A stretch of 64,000 nt of DNA from Mucilaginibacter xinganensis (GCF_002257585.1 NZ_CP022743.1:4030001-4094000), one strand, 5' to 3'; positions 22,638 to 32,152 are shown, numbered from the stretch's first letter. The notes: generated by a model not told the origin, from the sequence alone. Numbers and translations: made by a program.

Positions 22638-25442
22638 CTATAACACAATATTTACAATACGTCCCTTAACAACAATTACCTTTTTAGGAGTTTTGTTATC
22701 CAGGTATTTTTGCACATCGGCGTTGGCTAAAACAAACGGCTCTATATCCTTCGGCTCCAGGCTTAGTGAAATATTGAGGTTCATTTTAGTTTTTCCGTTA
22801 ATAGAGATCGGATAAGCGTACTCATCCTCCACTAAATAAGCGCTGTTAAACTTAGGGAATACGGTGTAAGAAAGCGTCCCGGCTTCGTTACCCAGCAAGG
22901 TCCACAACTCTTCGCAGATGTGCGGTGCATAGGGCGAGAGGATAACAACCATATCCTGCAAAATGGCTTTGTTATTACTCTTTAAGTCGGTGAGTTCATT
23001 GACGGCTATCATAAAGCTGGAAACAGAAGTATTGAACGAAAAGCGCTCCACGTCTTCCTCCACCTTGCGAATGATCTTGTGCAAGGCTTTAAGTTCCGCT
23101 TTTGAAGGTTCGCCGGCTGATACGCTGAACTCCCATGCATCATTGTGGAACAGCCTCCAAAACTTCCGCAGAAATTTAAACACACCTTCAATGCCATTGG
23201 TATTCCATGGCTTGCTTTGCTCCAGCGGGCCTAAAAACATTTCGTACATCCGCAGAGTATCGGCGCCGTAACGCGTTGCAATATCATCGGGATTAACTAC
23301 GTTGTAGTACCGTTTTGACATCTTTTCGACTTCAACACCGCAGATATATTTGCCATTTTCAAGTATAAATTCGGCATCCTCAAATTCCGGTCGCCATGTC
23401 TTAAACTTGTCTATATCCAATATTTCATTCTCAACAATATTCACATCCACGTGAATGTCAGATGTCTTGTATTGATTTTTTAATCCGTGCGAAACAAAGG
23501 TATTGGTGCCGCGGCCTTCCTCATCAATTAAACGGTACACAAAGTTTGATCTTCCCTGGATCATCCCCTGGTTAATCAGCTTTTTGAAAGGTTCCTCCTC
23601 AACTACAAGGTCAAGATCCTTCAAAAACTTGTTCCAGAAACGACTGTAAAGCAAATGCCCGGTAGCATGTTCGCTGCCGCCAATATAAAGATCTACATCT
23701 TTCCAGTAGGCTATAGCCTCCTTCGATGCAAATGCATTATCGTTACGGGCATCCATATAGCGGTACCAGTACCAGCTTGATCCTGCCCAGCCCGGCATGG
23801 TGCTTAGTTCATATTCAGAACCATTGTAATTCCATTCTTTAGCCCTGGCTAATGGTGGTTCACCATCTTCAGTAGGCAGGTATTTATCCACCTCGGGCAA
23901 TACCAAAGGCAGGTCCTTTTCTTCAATCAGGTGGGGAAGGTCATCCTTAAAATAAACCGGCACGGGTTCTCCCCAATAGCGCTGGCGGCCAAATATGGCA
24001 TCACGCATCCTGAAGTTTACTTTTGCCTTGCCTGCGCCAATTTCCTCCAGTTTTGCAATAACGGCAGCGGTTGCTTCTTTATAAGTTAAACCATTAATAA
24101 AGCCTGAATTAACGTAATACCCTTCCTTGGTAGGGTCTGCTTCGGTTTCTATTTTTTGTTGATCGATAATCTGGATTATTGGCAAATTGTAATGCTTTGC
24201 AAACAAATAATCGCGCTGATCGCCTGATGGTACGGCCATAACTGCTCCGGTACCGTAGCCAGCTAAAACGTAATCAGCAATCCAAATCTGTACTTTCTCG
24301 CCGTTAACCGGGTTTATGGCAAAACTGCCGGTAAACGCACCTGATACGGTTTTGGCATCAGCCATCCGTTCCAGTTCCGATTTCTTTTTCGCCTGCGCTA
24401 TGTAGGCTTCAATATCACCCTTTTGCTCAGGAGTTGTTAACGATGCTACCAGCTCATGTTCTGGAGCCAGCACTAAAAATGTGGTTCCGAAAATGGTATC
24501 TGCTCTGGTGGTAAAAACCTCAATATACTTACCGGAGGTTAACGATTGCAGATTGGTTTCTTTCTCAAGCTGAAATTTAACCAAAGCGCCTACACTTTTC
24601 CCTATCCAGTTTCTTTGCATTTCTTTTAAAGGCTCCGGCCAGTCAATGGTATCCAGGCCTTTCAACAGCCGGTCGGCATAGGCGGTAATGCGCATGCTCC
24701 ACTGCATCATCTTCTTCTGTTCAACAGGGTATCCGCCGCGCTCGCTAAAGCCATCTTTTACCTCGTCGTTAGCTAGTACGGTACCCAGGGCGGCACACCA
24801 GTTTACGGTGCTTTCGCGCAGGTAGGTAAGGCGGTATTTTAACAGTTCGGCCTGCTGCTCCCGGTTGCTCATGGCTTTCCATCCGGCAGCGGTAAAGCTT
24901 GTTATTTCATCATCACAAACGGCATTTATACCCGCTGATCCGTTTTGGTCAAAATGGCTCACCAGTTTGGATATAGATTCTGCTTTATCAGCATCCTTAT
25001 TGTACCAGCTGTTAAACAACTGCATAAAGATCCACTGCGTCCATTTATAATAATCGGGCGAGCTGGTGCGCACTTCACGGCTCCAGTCAAAAGAAAAACC
25101 TATCTGGTCCAGCTGGCGGCGGTAGGTCGCAATATTAGCTTCGGTAGTAATGGCAGGATGCTGCCCGGTTTGTATAGCATATTGCTCGGCCGGCAGACCA
25201 AAGCTGTCATACCCCATAGGGTGCAATACATTAAAGCCTTTAAGCCTTTTATAACGCGCAAAAATATCAGAAGCAATATAGCCCAGCGGGTGGCCAACAT
25301 GAAGCCCCGCACCTGACGGATAAGGGAACATATCCAGCACATAATATTTGGGTTTTGTGGTTGCATCGTCGGCCTTGAAGGTCTGATTATCAGCCCAAAA
25401 CTTTTGCCACTTTTTCTCTATATCTTTAAATTGGTAGTCCAT
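22638..25442 (-). CDS. leuS: Leucyl-tRNA synthetase
   Basis: A 934-residue class Ia synthetase charging tRNA-Leu. The HIGH-type motif HVGHPLGYIASD (near residue 47), the CP1 editing domain (about 230-430; TTFLVLAPEHELV, GTGAVMAVPSGDQRD), the WAGSSWYWYRYMD block and the class I lysine loop KMSKRYYN (KMSKR variant) are present, followed by the anticodon-binding domain and a C-terminal VVKGRIVNIVL. Full length. A TAATTTCG box at 25475-25468 precedes it. Confidence 0.98.
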   Translation of the reverse strand: MDYQFKDIEKKWQKFWADNQTFKADDATTKPKYYVLDMFPYPSGAGLHVGHPLGYIASDIFARYKRLKGFNVLHPMGYDSFGLPAEQYAIQTGQHPAITTEANIATYRRQLDQIGFSFDWSREVRTSSPDYYKWTQWIFMQLFNSWYNKDADKAESISKLVSHFDQNGSAGINAVCDDEITSFTAAGWKAMSNREQQAELLKYRLTYLRESTVNWCAALGTVLANDEVKDGFSERGGYPVEQKKMMQWSMRITAYADRLLKGLDTIDWPEPLKEMQRNWIGKSVGALVKFQLEKETNLQSLTSGKYIEVFTTRADTIFGTTFLVLAPEHELVASLTTPEQKGDIEAYIAQAKKKSELERMADAKTVSGAFTGSFAINPVNGEKVQIWIADYVLAGYGTGAVMAVPSGDQRDYLFAKHYNLPIIQIIDQQKIETEADPTKEGYYVNSGFINGLTYKEATAAVIAKLEEIGAGKAKVNFRMRDAIFGRQRYWGEPVPVYFKDDLPHLIEEKDLPLVLPEVDKYLPTEDGEPPLARAKEWNYNGSEYELSTMPGWAGSSWYWYRYMDARNDNAFASKEAIAYWKDVDLYIGGSEHATGHLLYSRFWNKFLKDLDLVVEEEPFKKLINQGMIQGRSNFVYRLIDEEGRGTNTFVSHGLKNQYKTSDIHVDVNIVENEILDIDKFKTWRPEFEDAEFILENGKYICGVEVEKMSKRYYNVVNPDDIATRYGADTLRMYEMFLGPLEQSKPWNTNGIEGVFKFLRKFWRLFHNDAWEFSVSAGEPSKAELKALHKIIRKVEEDVERFSFNTSVSSFMIAVNELTDLKSNNKAILQDMVVILSPYAPHICEELWTLLGNEAGTLSYTVFPKFNSAYLVEDEYAYPISINGKTKMNLNISLSLEPKDIEPFVLANADVQKYLDNKTPKKVIVVKGRIVNIVL

Positions 25443-25467
25443 TTTATTAATTACGCGTATGAGGCTA

Positions 25468-25475
25468 CGAAATTA
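25468..25475 (-). promoter_or_regulatory. Predicted leuS promoter -7 box
   Basis: Minus strand TAATTTCG (TAnnTTTG with T to C), 25 nt upstream of the ATG. Confidence 0.4.
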
Positions 25476-25656
25476 ATAAAATTAGTTGTAAGGGTGGTTA
25501 CAAGTTGTAATTGTTATGCCGGGTGCCGTTATTCCAGTTATTTTAACAGCCGGAAGGTTACAGCGGTTAAGCAGTTTTAATTTCAGCCGCAACCATTGTA
25601 AGCGCTAATTGCTTTATCCTGGGGCTTTTAAATTTGAGAAGTGGGCTATCTTTTTT

Positions 25657-25696
25657 TCAAATCTTAATAAATCAATTCGTTAATTCATTACATTTA
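25657..25696 (+). promoter_or_regulatory. TTAATTC-type tract and -7 box before the lipoprotein cluster
   Basis: A CAAATCTTAATAAATC / TTCGTTAATTCAT word tract runs directly into TACATTTA (25689-25696), 35 nt upstream of the first lipoprotein gene. Confidence 0.45.
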
Positions 25697-25731
25697 AACC
25701 GGTACTTGTTGCCAGCCCGGACCCAAACAAA

Positions 25732-26520
25732 ATGAAACTGAACCTTATTAAATTATGGACGTTATTATCGATGATCCTGGTGTTTTATTTTTATTCTGCC
25801 TGTAAAAACACCGTGATCAAACCGGCAGCGGCTACTCCCGAGACCGACGCGATAGGTGCCGCAATTGCTTCAAATATGGTTCAATCACTATCAGGCATGT
25901 ACGGCGGGGCCAGCATCAGGGATGGTATTGGTAAATCAGCGTTCATTGCTGCCGCCTCCCCCCAAATTAAACTACAAAGTATATTACAGTGCGGCTTTTT
26001 TATTGATACCAGCTTAAACGTTAATTTTAACCAGGGCGACTCAATTAAAACGCATACAACAGGCAGCGTGAATTATTTTTTTAATTGTGACAGCACAGCG
26101 GAAAAACCAACAGGGTACAATCTTTCAGATTCATTAACATCAGCAGGTAAAGGCCACGGGTACGACTTTAATTTCCTGGTTTCTCAGCATTACAGCGTAA
26201 GTACTTCAAAAGAAGGAAACTCTGGCTATACCTTGAACGGTGCATTAAAATCATGGGTCGATTTTGATTATAACCTTAAACCCGATAAATCATCCGCAGT
26301 GCATAATATTTTCCATTTCACCAACATGAAAATACAAGTTGCCGGTAACTTTGAAATAGTAAGCGGTGAAGCCACCTTTGAATCGAAAGGGGTTACTGCA
26401 GGCGGAGCATGGAATTTCAGCGGATACATCCGGTTCATCGGCAATAATAAAGCTAAATTAACTTTGTTAAATAAGGTATATCTCATCAACCTGTTCACCG
26501 GCTCCCTAACAAAAGTCTAA
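25732..26520 (+). CDS. Tandem lipoprotein paralogue 1, unknown family
   Basis: A 262-residue lipoprotein. Signal with lipobox YSAC-KN (Cys24). The mature protein is beta-rich with an early alpha segment (AIGAAIASNMVQSLSGMYGG). It shares with the next two genes a Cys pair (LQCGFFIDTSLN and YFFNCDS), a THTTGSVNYFF block, a TLNGALKSW block, FEIVSGEATFESKG and a C-terminal GAWNFSGYIRFIGNNKAKL...VYLINLFTG. I do not recognise the family. The Cys pair could form a disulphide. Probably exposed on an outer-membrane leaflet. Confidence 0.85.
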   Translation: MKLNLIKLWTLLSMILVFYFYSACKNTVIKPAAATPETDAIGAAIASNMVQSLSGMYGGASIRDGIGKSAFIAAASPQIKLQSILQCGFFIDTSLNVNFNQGDSIKTHTTGSVNYFFNCDSTAEKPTGYNLSDSLTSAGKGHGYDFNFLVSQHYSVSTSKEGNSGYTLNGALKSWVDFDYNLKPDKSSAVHNIFHFTNMKIQVAGNFEIVSGEATFESKGVTAGGAWNFSGYIRFIGNNKAKLTLLNKVYLINLFTGSLTKV

Positions 26521-26601
26521 GGCACGTTGTTGCATCACTGTCGTTTAATGGTATGCTTATTGCGTTGGTTACTGTACTAATCAAAACCAAACAATAATAC
26601 T

Positions 26602-27378
26602 ATGAAATTAAACTTACGCAGCACACTTCCGTTATTAATGGGCGTGGCATTTTTTTACTCAGCTTGTAAAAAAGTAGATAATAGTACACCCGCTTCAAGC
26701 AAAAATACTGACGAAGCAAGCCTTGCAATAGCAAAAAACCTTGTTCAGTCGCTAAACGGTTCCCTTGGTGGCGCAGCTTTAAAAGATGGCATCAAAATAT
26801 CTCCGAACCTGATGTCAACCTCAAAAATTAAATTACAGAGTACAGATGTACAATGCGGCTTTTACAGAGATAGCAGCTTAAATTTAGATTATCGCCAGGG
26901 TGATACGGTAAGGTCACATACTACCGGTAATATCAACTACTTTTTTGTATGTAATGAAGGTAAAACAATAGGCTACGACCTTTTGGATTCAATTTCTACT
27001 GTAGGAAAAGGCCCCGGTTACACATTTGCCTATGCCCTTGCGCAAAATTATCATGTACGTGGCTTAAACAGCAACAACTCAAACTTCTCATTAAACGGCA
27101 CACTTAAATCTTACGCTGATAACGAATACACTGTTTATGTAAACAGCTCGGCATCAGTTCACAACATCTACACATTCAGTGATCTGTATGTACATGCTGA
27201 TGACAATTTTGACATCACAAGCGGCACAGCTACTTTTCAATCAATTGGCAAAACACATAGTGGTGCATGGGATTACAGCGGCTCTATCGTTTTCTTAGGC
27301 AATCATAAAGCTAAATTAACTTTCTTGAGCAAAGTATATTGGGTTGATTTGACCACCGGAGCGGTAACACCGGCTTAA
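26602..27378 (+). CDS. Tandem lipoprotein paralogue 2, unknown family
   Basis: A 258-residue lipoprotein with lipobox YSAC-KK (Cys20). It is the closest relative of the gene 81 bp upstream: SLAIAKNLVQSLNGSLGGAA, KIKLQSTDVQCGFYRDSSLN, GDTVRSHTTGNINYFFVC, GKGPGYTFAYALAQNYHV, SLNGTLKSYAD and the ending GAWDYSGSIVFLGNHKAKLT followed by VYWVDLTTGAV. A recent tandem duplication is the simplest explanation. A strong terminator 20 nt after the stop closes the pair. Function unknown. Confidence 0.85.
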   Translation: MKLNLRSTLPLLMGVAFFYSACKKVDNSTPASSKNTDEASLAIAKNLVQSLNGSLGGAALKDGIKISPNLMSTSKIKLQSTDVQCGFYRDSSLNLDYRQGDTVRSHTTGNINYFFVCNEGKTIGYDLLDSISTVGKGPGYTFAYALAQNYHVRGLNSNNSNFSLNGTLKSYADNEYTVYVNSSASVHNIYTFSDLYVHADDNFDITSGTATFQSIGKTHSGAWDYSGSIVFLGNHKAKLTFLSKVYWVDLTTGAVTPA

Positions 27379-27398
27379 TTTACCCGGCTAAAAAACTC

Positions 27399-27435
27399 AA
27401 AAAGCTCCTTTCGGATAACCGGAAGGAGCTTTTTC
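27399..27435 (+). terminator. Terminator after lipoprotein paralogue 2
   Basis: AAAAAGCTCCTTTCGG (27399-27414), ATAA loop, CCGGAAGGAGCTTTTT; one G-T pair. The following 260 bp to the third paralogue is AT-rich with no gene and presumably holds its promoter. Confidence 0.9.
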
Positions 27436-27696
27436 ACTGAATAGCCGCAGCAATAACGTGATATAAAGTTGGGGAACGGGGAATAAAAACCGGAAATTAA
27501 TTCCACAATCAATACGTCGCAAGTGCCCCCTTTTTCTCAAGCCATTTATTTTGATCAAAAAAAAAATATTTATTTACCAACACGAAAACACTGCACAATT
27601 TAAATTATCTTTAAGCGTAACAAAAGTATTAACAGCTACGTACAACATTTAATAATTAATCACCAAAACTATTATCTCGTAAACTAAACTATTATC

Positions 27697-28479
27697 ATGA
27701 AATTTAAAGTAATACTTTCAATTATATTGCTTGCAGGCGTAGCTACTTTTTACACAGCCTGTAAAAAATCAGGTACTGACGCTTCCGGCCCGGCGCTTTC
27801 AGCCAGCGAGGTGAGCAGCCAGGTGGCGCTTGATCTTTCGCAAAATTTATTTGGTGATTACACCGGGATAAACTTTGGAGGGGGCCTTAATGCACCTTCA
27901 GGCTTTGCTACCAAAAAACACATCAACAGCCGTGTAATGCAAAGCTTAAATAACCCTTTTTGCGGTTTGGTAATTGATACCACTTTAAATGAAACTGTTA
28001 CAGCAGGTGCTGACAGCTCCATTTCAGTTGCAGGCCATATTAAATTCAGCTTTAACTGTACCGGCGATAACTTAACCGGTTTCTCGACAGATGACAACCT
28101 GACCATTAAGGTATCAACACCTCAAATTGGCTTATCAGCAACGATCCTGGAAAACATTACACTGGCATCATTAGATCCGAAAGTTGACACCGCTAATTTT
28201 TCACTGAGCGGTTCGCTGAGCGAAACAGGTGCTTATGTCTTTAAAACAGGCACAAAAAGAGCAGGAACCCGAAGCTTTAGTTATGTGCTCAGTAACCTGG
28301 TTATTGATTCAAACGGCGATATTATCAGCGGCACTGCATCCTTTACTACAAAAGGCTCCGGCCCTAAAGGCAGCTGGGCCTACGCCGGAACTATCACATT
28401 CCTGCCTGGCCATAAGGTAACCATAACCATAAGCGGTAAAACCTATAACGTTAACCTGCAAACAGGTGTTGTAGGCTAA
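27697..28479 (+). CDS. Tandem lipoprotein paralogue 3, more diverged
   Basis: A 260-residue lipoprotein with lipobox YTAC-KK (Cys22). Same plan as the two genes upstream but more distant: EVSSQVALDLSQNLFGDYTG, NPFCGLVIDTTLNE, VAGHIKFSFNCTGDNLTGF, ANFSLSGSLSET, GDIISGTASFTTKG and GSWAYAGTITFLPGHKVTI followed by YNVNLQTG. The Cys pair is kept. It has its own promoter region and terminator, so it is expressed apart from the other two. Function unknown. Confidence 0.85.
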   Translation: MKFKVILSIILLAGVATFYTACKKSGTDASGPALSASEVSSQVALDLSQNLFGDYTGINFGGGLNAPSGFATKKHINSRVMQSLNNPFCGLVIDTTLNETVTAGADSSISVAGHIKFSFNCTGDNLTGFSTDDNLTIKVSTPQIGLSATILENITLASLDPKVDTANFSLSGSLSETGAYVFKTGTKRAGTRSFSYVLSNLVIDSNGDIISGTASFTTKGSGPKGSWAYAGTITFLPGHKVTITISGKTYNVNLQTGVVG

Positions 28480-28502
28480 AAACAATATTTTAAAGAAAAA
28501 GG

Positions 28503-28535
28503 AAAGCTCTCTTCAGCATTTGAAGGGAGCTTTTT
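28503..28535 (+). terminator. Terminator after lipoprotein paralogue 3
   Basis: AAAGCTCTCTTCA (28503-28515) pairs with TGAAGGGAGCTTT (28521-28533) with one G-T, then T-run. Confidence 0.85.
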
Positions 28536-28592
28536 CTATTTAAAAAATACCAGCTACTTATTGTAAATGGTAAATCGTATAATTGTTATTAA

Positions 28593-29843
28593 ATGAAGAA
28601 AGTCCTACTCAACCTAAATTTCCAGGTAATTACCGGTATTTTACTGGGCGTTATTGTGGGCCTGTATTTTAAATCATTCGGGCCAACCGCGCAAATTATC
28701 AGCAAGATGTTCATCAGCTTAATAACCATGCTGATAGCACCCATTATATTTTTCACCATTGTGCTGGGCATTGCCGGCATGAGCGATATGAAAAAAGTGG
28801 GCCGGGTTGGCGGCAAGGCGCTGTTATATTTTGAAATAGTAAGCACTTTCGCATTAATTATAGGGGTTATAGTAGCCAACATTGTAAAACCGGGCGAAGG
28901 TTTTGTAAGCCATATTGCCACCGATAAATCAAAACTGGAAGTTTACCAAAAAGCCGCCGCCGAGATGCATTGGGGCGATTTTATAGCCCATATTATCCCG
29001 GGTAACGTGTTTGAAGCTTTTTCAAAAGGGGACATTCTGCAGATCCTGTTCTTTGCCATATTGTTTGGCTTTGGATTAAGCCGCATGGGGAAAACAGGGC
29101 AGCCGGTGATCGACCTTTTCGACAAGCTATCAAAGGTTTTTTTTAACATTATGCACATGGTAATGCGGGTGGCTCCAATTGGCGCGTTTGGCGGCATGGC
29201 CTATACCATCAGTACTTACGGTATTAAAACTTTGCAGCCGCTGGCCCTGCTGATGGGTTCGGTTTATGTTACTATGTTCCTGTTTATTTTTGTGGTATTA
29301 AACATCATTTGCAGGCTGTATAAATTCAGCCTTTGGCAGTACCTTAAATTTATAAGGGAGGAAATCCTTATTGTGCTGGGCACCTCATCGTCTGAGTCGG
29401 CCTTGCCGCTGATGATGGAAAAAATGGAAAAGTTTGGCTGCTCCAAATCGGTTGTGGGGCTGGTAATTCCAACCGGCTATTCGTTTAACCTCGATGGTAC
29501 CACCATCTATTTGTCAATGGCTACTATATTTTTGGCACAGGTATTCCGGATCCCGATCACCTGGGAACAGGAAGCAGCGCTCATCGGCATACTAATGATC
29601 ACCTCAAAAGGCGCGGCAGCCGTTACCGGCGGGGGCTTCATCGTATTGACATCAACGCTGGCCGCTATAAAGATCATCCCTGTAGAGGGTGTCGCCATAT
29701 TATTGGGGGTAGACAGGTTTATGTCAGAAGCCCGGGCCATCACCAATATGATTGGCAATGGCATTGCAACTATTGTAATTGCGAAGAGCGAGGGGGAGTT
29801 TAGCCCAGCAGAGCATGTTGCCGCATTAAAGGCGGATGGGTAA
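28593..29843 (+). CDS. Dicarboxylate/amino acid:cation symporter (DctA/GltP family)
   Basis: A 416-residue secondary transporter of the DAACS family, eight helices plus two re-entrant loops. Marks are VGLYFKSFGP, ISLITMLIAPIIFFTIVLGIAGM, the serine-rich HP1 loop GTSSSESALPLMM (near residue 268), PTGYSFNLDGTTIYLS (NMDGT-type motif) and the HP2 region SKGAAAVTGGGFIVL. Imports C4-dicarboxylates or glutamate with H+ or Na+; which one cannot be told. TATAATTG (28578-28585) may be its -7 box. A MITE-like repeat follows. Confidence 0.95.
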   Translation: MKKVLLNLNFQVITGILLGVIVGLYFKSFGPTAQIISKMFISLITMLIAPIIFFTIVLGIAGMSDMKKVGRVGGKALLYFEIVSTFALIIGVIVANIVKPGEGFVSHIATDKSKLEVYQKAAAEMHWGDFIAHIIPGNVFEAFSKGDILQILFFAILFGFGLSRMGKTGQPVIDLFDKLSKVFFNIMHMVMRVAPIGAFGGMAYTISTYGIKTLQPLALLMGSVYVTMFLFIFVVLNIICRLYKFSLWQYLKFIREEILIVLGTSSSESALPLMMEKMEKFGCSKSVVGLVIPTGYSFNLDGTTIYLSMATIFLAQVFRIPITWEQEAALIGILMITSKGAAAVTGGGFIVLTSTLAAIKIIPVEGVAILLGVDRFMSEARAITNMIGNGIATIVIAKSEGEFSPAEHVAALKADG

Positions 29844-29853
29844 AAAGTATATT

Positions 29854-29962
29854 TTGTCATTATGAGCGAGAGCGAAGAATCTTCTGCGTGCGATTTAATG
29901 CGGATAAACTTGGCTGCGACTTATCTATCGTATAAGATTCTTCACTATGTTCATCCTGACAA
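29854..29962. mobile_element. MITE-like imperfect terminal inverted repeat element (about 109 bp)
   Basis: The left end TTGTCATTATGAGCGAGAGC continuing GAAGAATCTT, and the right end AAGATTCTTCACTATGTTC ending TCCTGACAA, are imperfect reverse complements about 30 nt long. This matches the GTCATTCTGAGCGAAGCGAAGAATC repeat that I know as widespread in Bacteroidota intergenic DNA. It lies between convergent genes, encodes nothing, and its right end overlaps a second perfect 9-bp hairpin (29951-29959 with 29976-29984). Confidence 0.8.
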
Positions 29963-29988
29963 AAAGTTTTTTTTATCAGGATGAATAT

Positions 29989-30993
29989 TTACAGGTTACA
30001 AGGTGTTTTTAATTTCTTTGTGAAATCCGGGTTAAGCGGCTCATTGGTTTGCGCTAATCGCTGGGCACCTACGTTTGCCGGGCAGGCAATGCCGTTGGGT
30101 GCGTCATACACCAGGTCGGGCTTGCTGCTGATCAGTTCCTGCGGTACATAGATCTGTACGGTTGTTCGCTGGTAGCCATGCGGGTAAAAACGAATGTAAT
30201 ACCCGTCCGGGTGCAGCGACCAGATGCCCGACGGAACCTCAGGATCCGGTTGCGGTGCCAAACCTGCAATCACCGCATATTTCTCCATTTCTTCGTACGA
30301 TGAATTGCCCGAAGCGGCCAGTCGCCTGATATTATTTTCGGCCTCAAAAATACTTTGAACAGCAGGTGGCAGCTGATCTTTTGCTTTATCCATTACACTT
30401 GCCGGCAATACGCCAAGGGCGCCGCCTTCCAGCATCAGCAATTCCTGCGGCGATAAGAGCCTGGTGGCAGTCAGTTTAATATCGTTACCAAAATCAGCAA
30501 ACTTTGTGCGCGCAATAATGGCCCATAACAGAATCTGGATACTGTGCTGATTTACTTCAGGATGGGTTTCACCATGTTTTAAGATCAAAATAACAACATC
30601 GCGTTTGGGCCCCAGTACGGGTGCAAGCATATAACCATCTCCGCTGCTTGGCCCCCTTGTGCCGGCATGCAAACAGTAACTTTTGTTGGTCATTTCATAA
30701 AATCCGGCACAAAGCTTAAAACCACCGGCGGGTGTTTTAGGTAACAGGTACAGCGGCTGTGCCTCCTGCCCTTCCATAAATGTAGGCGGTTTTGAACCGG
30801 TTTTATCTACATCTTTAAAACTGGTGGTTATGGCCTGGGGTTGCTTTAAAATCTTATTTAATCCGCCTCCCGATGCCATATCGCTGCCTTTTTCCAGCAG
30901 TTTTTTCCCAAGGCCGCCCAACTGCGCATAGGCGCCTATATTGAATAATAAAAAGGCGGTAAGCAATGCAATGATTCTGTTGATATTTTTCAT
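29989..30993 (-). CDS. Exported protein of unknown function
   Basis: A 334-residue protein with a signal peptide (IIALLTAFLLFNIGAYAQ, cleavage near 23), then a Gly-rich linker (LGGLGKKLLEKGSDMASGGG), then a mostly single domain containing three Cys residues (LCAGFYEM, SYCLHAGTRGPSSGDGY, ACPANVGAQRLAQTNEPLNPDF) and Pro-rich segments near PQPDPEVPSGIW. The C-terminal IRFYPHGYQRTTVQIYVP block suggests a beta sandwich. I do not recognise the family. It stands alone, convergent with the symporter. Confidence 0.8.
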   Translation of the reverse strand: MKNINRIIALLTAFLLFNIGAYAQLGGLGKKLLEKGSDMASGGGLNKILKQPQAITTSFKDVDKTGSKPPTFMEGQEAQPLYLLPKTPAGGFKLCAGFYEMTNKSYCLHAGTRGPSSGDGYMLAPVLGPKRDVVILILKHGETHPEVNQHSIQILLWAIIARTKFADFGNDIKLTATRLLSPQELLMLEGGALGVLPASVMDKAKDQLPPAVQSIFEAENNIRRLAASGNSSYEEMEKYAVIAGLAPQPDPEVPSGIWSLHPDGYYIRFYPHGYQRTTVQIYVPQELISSKPDLVYDAPNGIACPANVGAQRLAQTNEPLNPDFTKKLKTPCNL

Positions 30994-31131
30994 AGGTATA
31001 AGGTATGTAGTGCAGCGCTAAAATAATAAAATGATGTAAATACTATGACAACTGTTCAAAACTTTGGTTTTGCCGGGTTTCCGTCACTTTAATCTTCATG
31101 TAAAAAAGTTCCTGTTTAGATAATTACAGGG

Positions 31132-31161
31132 TTTGACATTCGCGCAAAAACTTTAGCTTTG
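31132..31161 (+). promoter_or_regulatory. Predicted sucD promoter
   Basis: TTTG at 31132-31135 (-33) and TAGCTTTG at 31154-31161 (-7), 18-bp spacing. This is one of the best matches to the Bacteroidota consensus here. Confidence 0.7.
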
Positions 31162-31182
31162 CGCTACAAATAAAAAAATCCA

Positions 31183-32061
31183 ATGAGTGTACTCGTAAAT
31201 AAAGATTCAAAAGTAATAGTTCAGGGTTTTACAGGTAAAGAAGGCAGTTTCCACGCTTCGCAAATGATTGAGTACGGAACGCAGGTTGTTGGTGGTGTAA
31301 CCCCGGGCAAAGGCGGTCAGCAACACCTTGACAGGCCGGTGTTTAACACCGTAGCTGATGCTGTTGCAGAAACAGGAGCCAACGTATCTATCATATTTGT
31401 GCCGCCTGCATTTGCAGCCGATTCAATTATGGAAGCGGCTGAAGCCGGCATTAAAGTTATTGTTTGTATCACCGAAGGTATCCCAACAAAGGATATGATT
31501 ATGGTGAAAGAATATATTAAAGACCGCGATACCCGCCTTATTGGCCCTAACTGTCCCGGTATTATCACCGCTGATGAAGCAAAAATTGGCATCATGCCCG
31601 GCTTTATTTTCAAAAAAGGCCATGTTGGTGTGGTTTCAAAATCAGGTACCTTAACTTACGAAGCGGTTGACCAGGTTGTGAAAGCAGGTTTAGGCATCAC
31701 TACAGCTATAGGCATTGGTGGCGACCCCATCATTGGCACAACCACCAAAGAAGCGGTTGAGCTGTTAATGAATGACCCTGAAACCCACGGCATTATTATG
31801 ATAGGCGAGATTGGCGGTGGCATGGAAGCTGAAGCAGCGCTATGGATCAAAGCAAATGGCACTAAACCTGTGGTAGGCTTTATTGCAGGCCAAACAGCGC
31901 CTCCGGGCCGCAGAATGGGTCATGCCGGTGCAATTGTTGGCGGTGCCGATGATACCGCAGCAGCAAAAATGAAAATTATGCGCGAGTGCGGTATCCGCGT
32001 GGTGGAATCACCAGCTGAAATTGGAGCGGCATTGGCACAAGAATTAGCGAAGAAAGCTTAA
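31183..32061 (+). CDS. sucD: Succinyl-CoA synthetase alpha subunit
   Basis: A 292-residue TCA-cycle subunit that binds CoA and carries the phospho-histidine. The CoA-binding Rossmann domain (VIVQGFTGKEGSFHASQMI near residue 12) is followed by the ligase domain with LIGPNCPGII, GHVGVVSKSGTLTYE, IGIGGDPIIG, GEIGGGMEAEAA and the active-site loop RRMGHAGAIVGG with the phosphorylated His. Length is normal. sucC is not adjacent, unlike enteric bacteria. A clear promoter and terminator make it monocistronic. Confidence 0.98.
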   Translation: MSVLVNKDSKVIVQGFTGKEGSFHASQMIEYGTQVVGGVTPGKGGQQHLDRPVFNTVADAVAETGANVSIIFVPPAFAADSIMEAAEAGIKVIVCITEGIPTKDMIMVKEYIKDRDTRLIGPNCPGIITADEAKIGIMPGFIFKKGHVGVVSKSGTLTYEAVDQVVKAGLGITTAIGIGGDPIIGTTTKEAVELLMNDPETHGIIMIGEIGGGMEAEAALWIKANGTKPVVGFIAGQTAPPGRRMGHAGAIVGGADDTAAAKMKIMRECGIRVVESPAEIGAALAQELAKKA

Positions 32062-32122
32062 AAAGAGCGGTTAAAGCTAAATGGCGAAAGCATAAAGGTT
32101 TTAGCTGCAAGTATGTTATAAG

Positions 32123-32152
32123 ATCCCGGTCAGTTTGGCCGGGATTTTTTTT
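32123..32152 (+). terminator. Terminator of sucD
   Basis: ATCCCGG (32123-32129) pairs with CCGGGAT (32139-32145), then T8. Confidence 0.85.
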
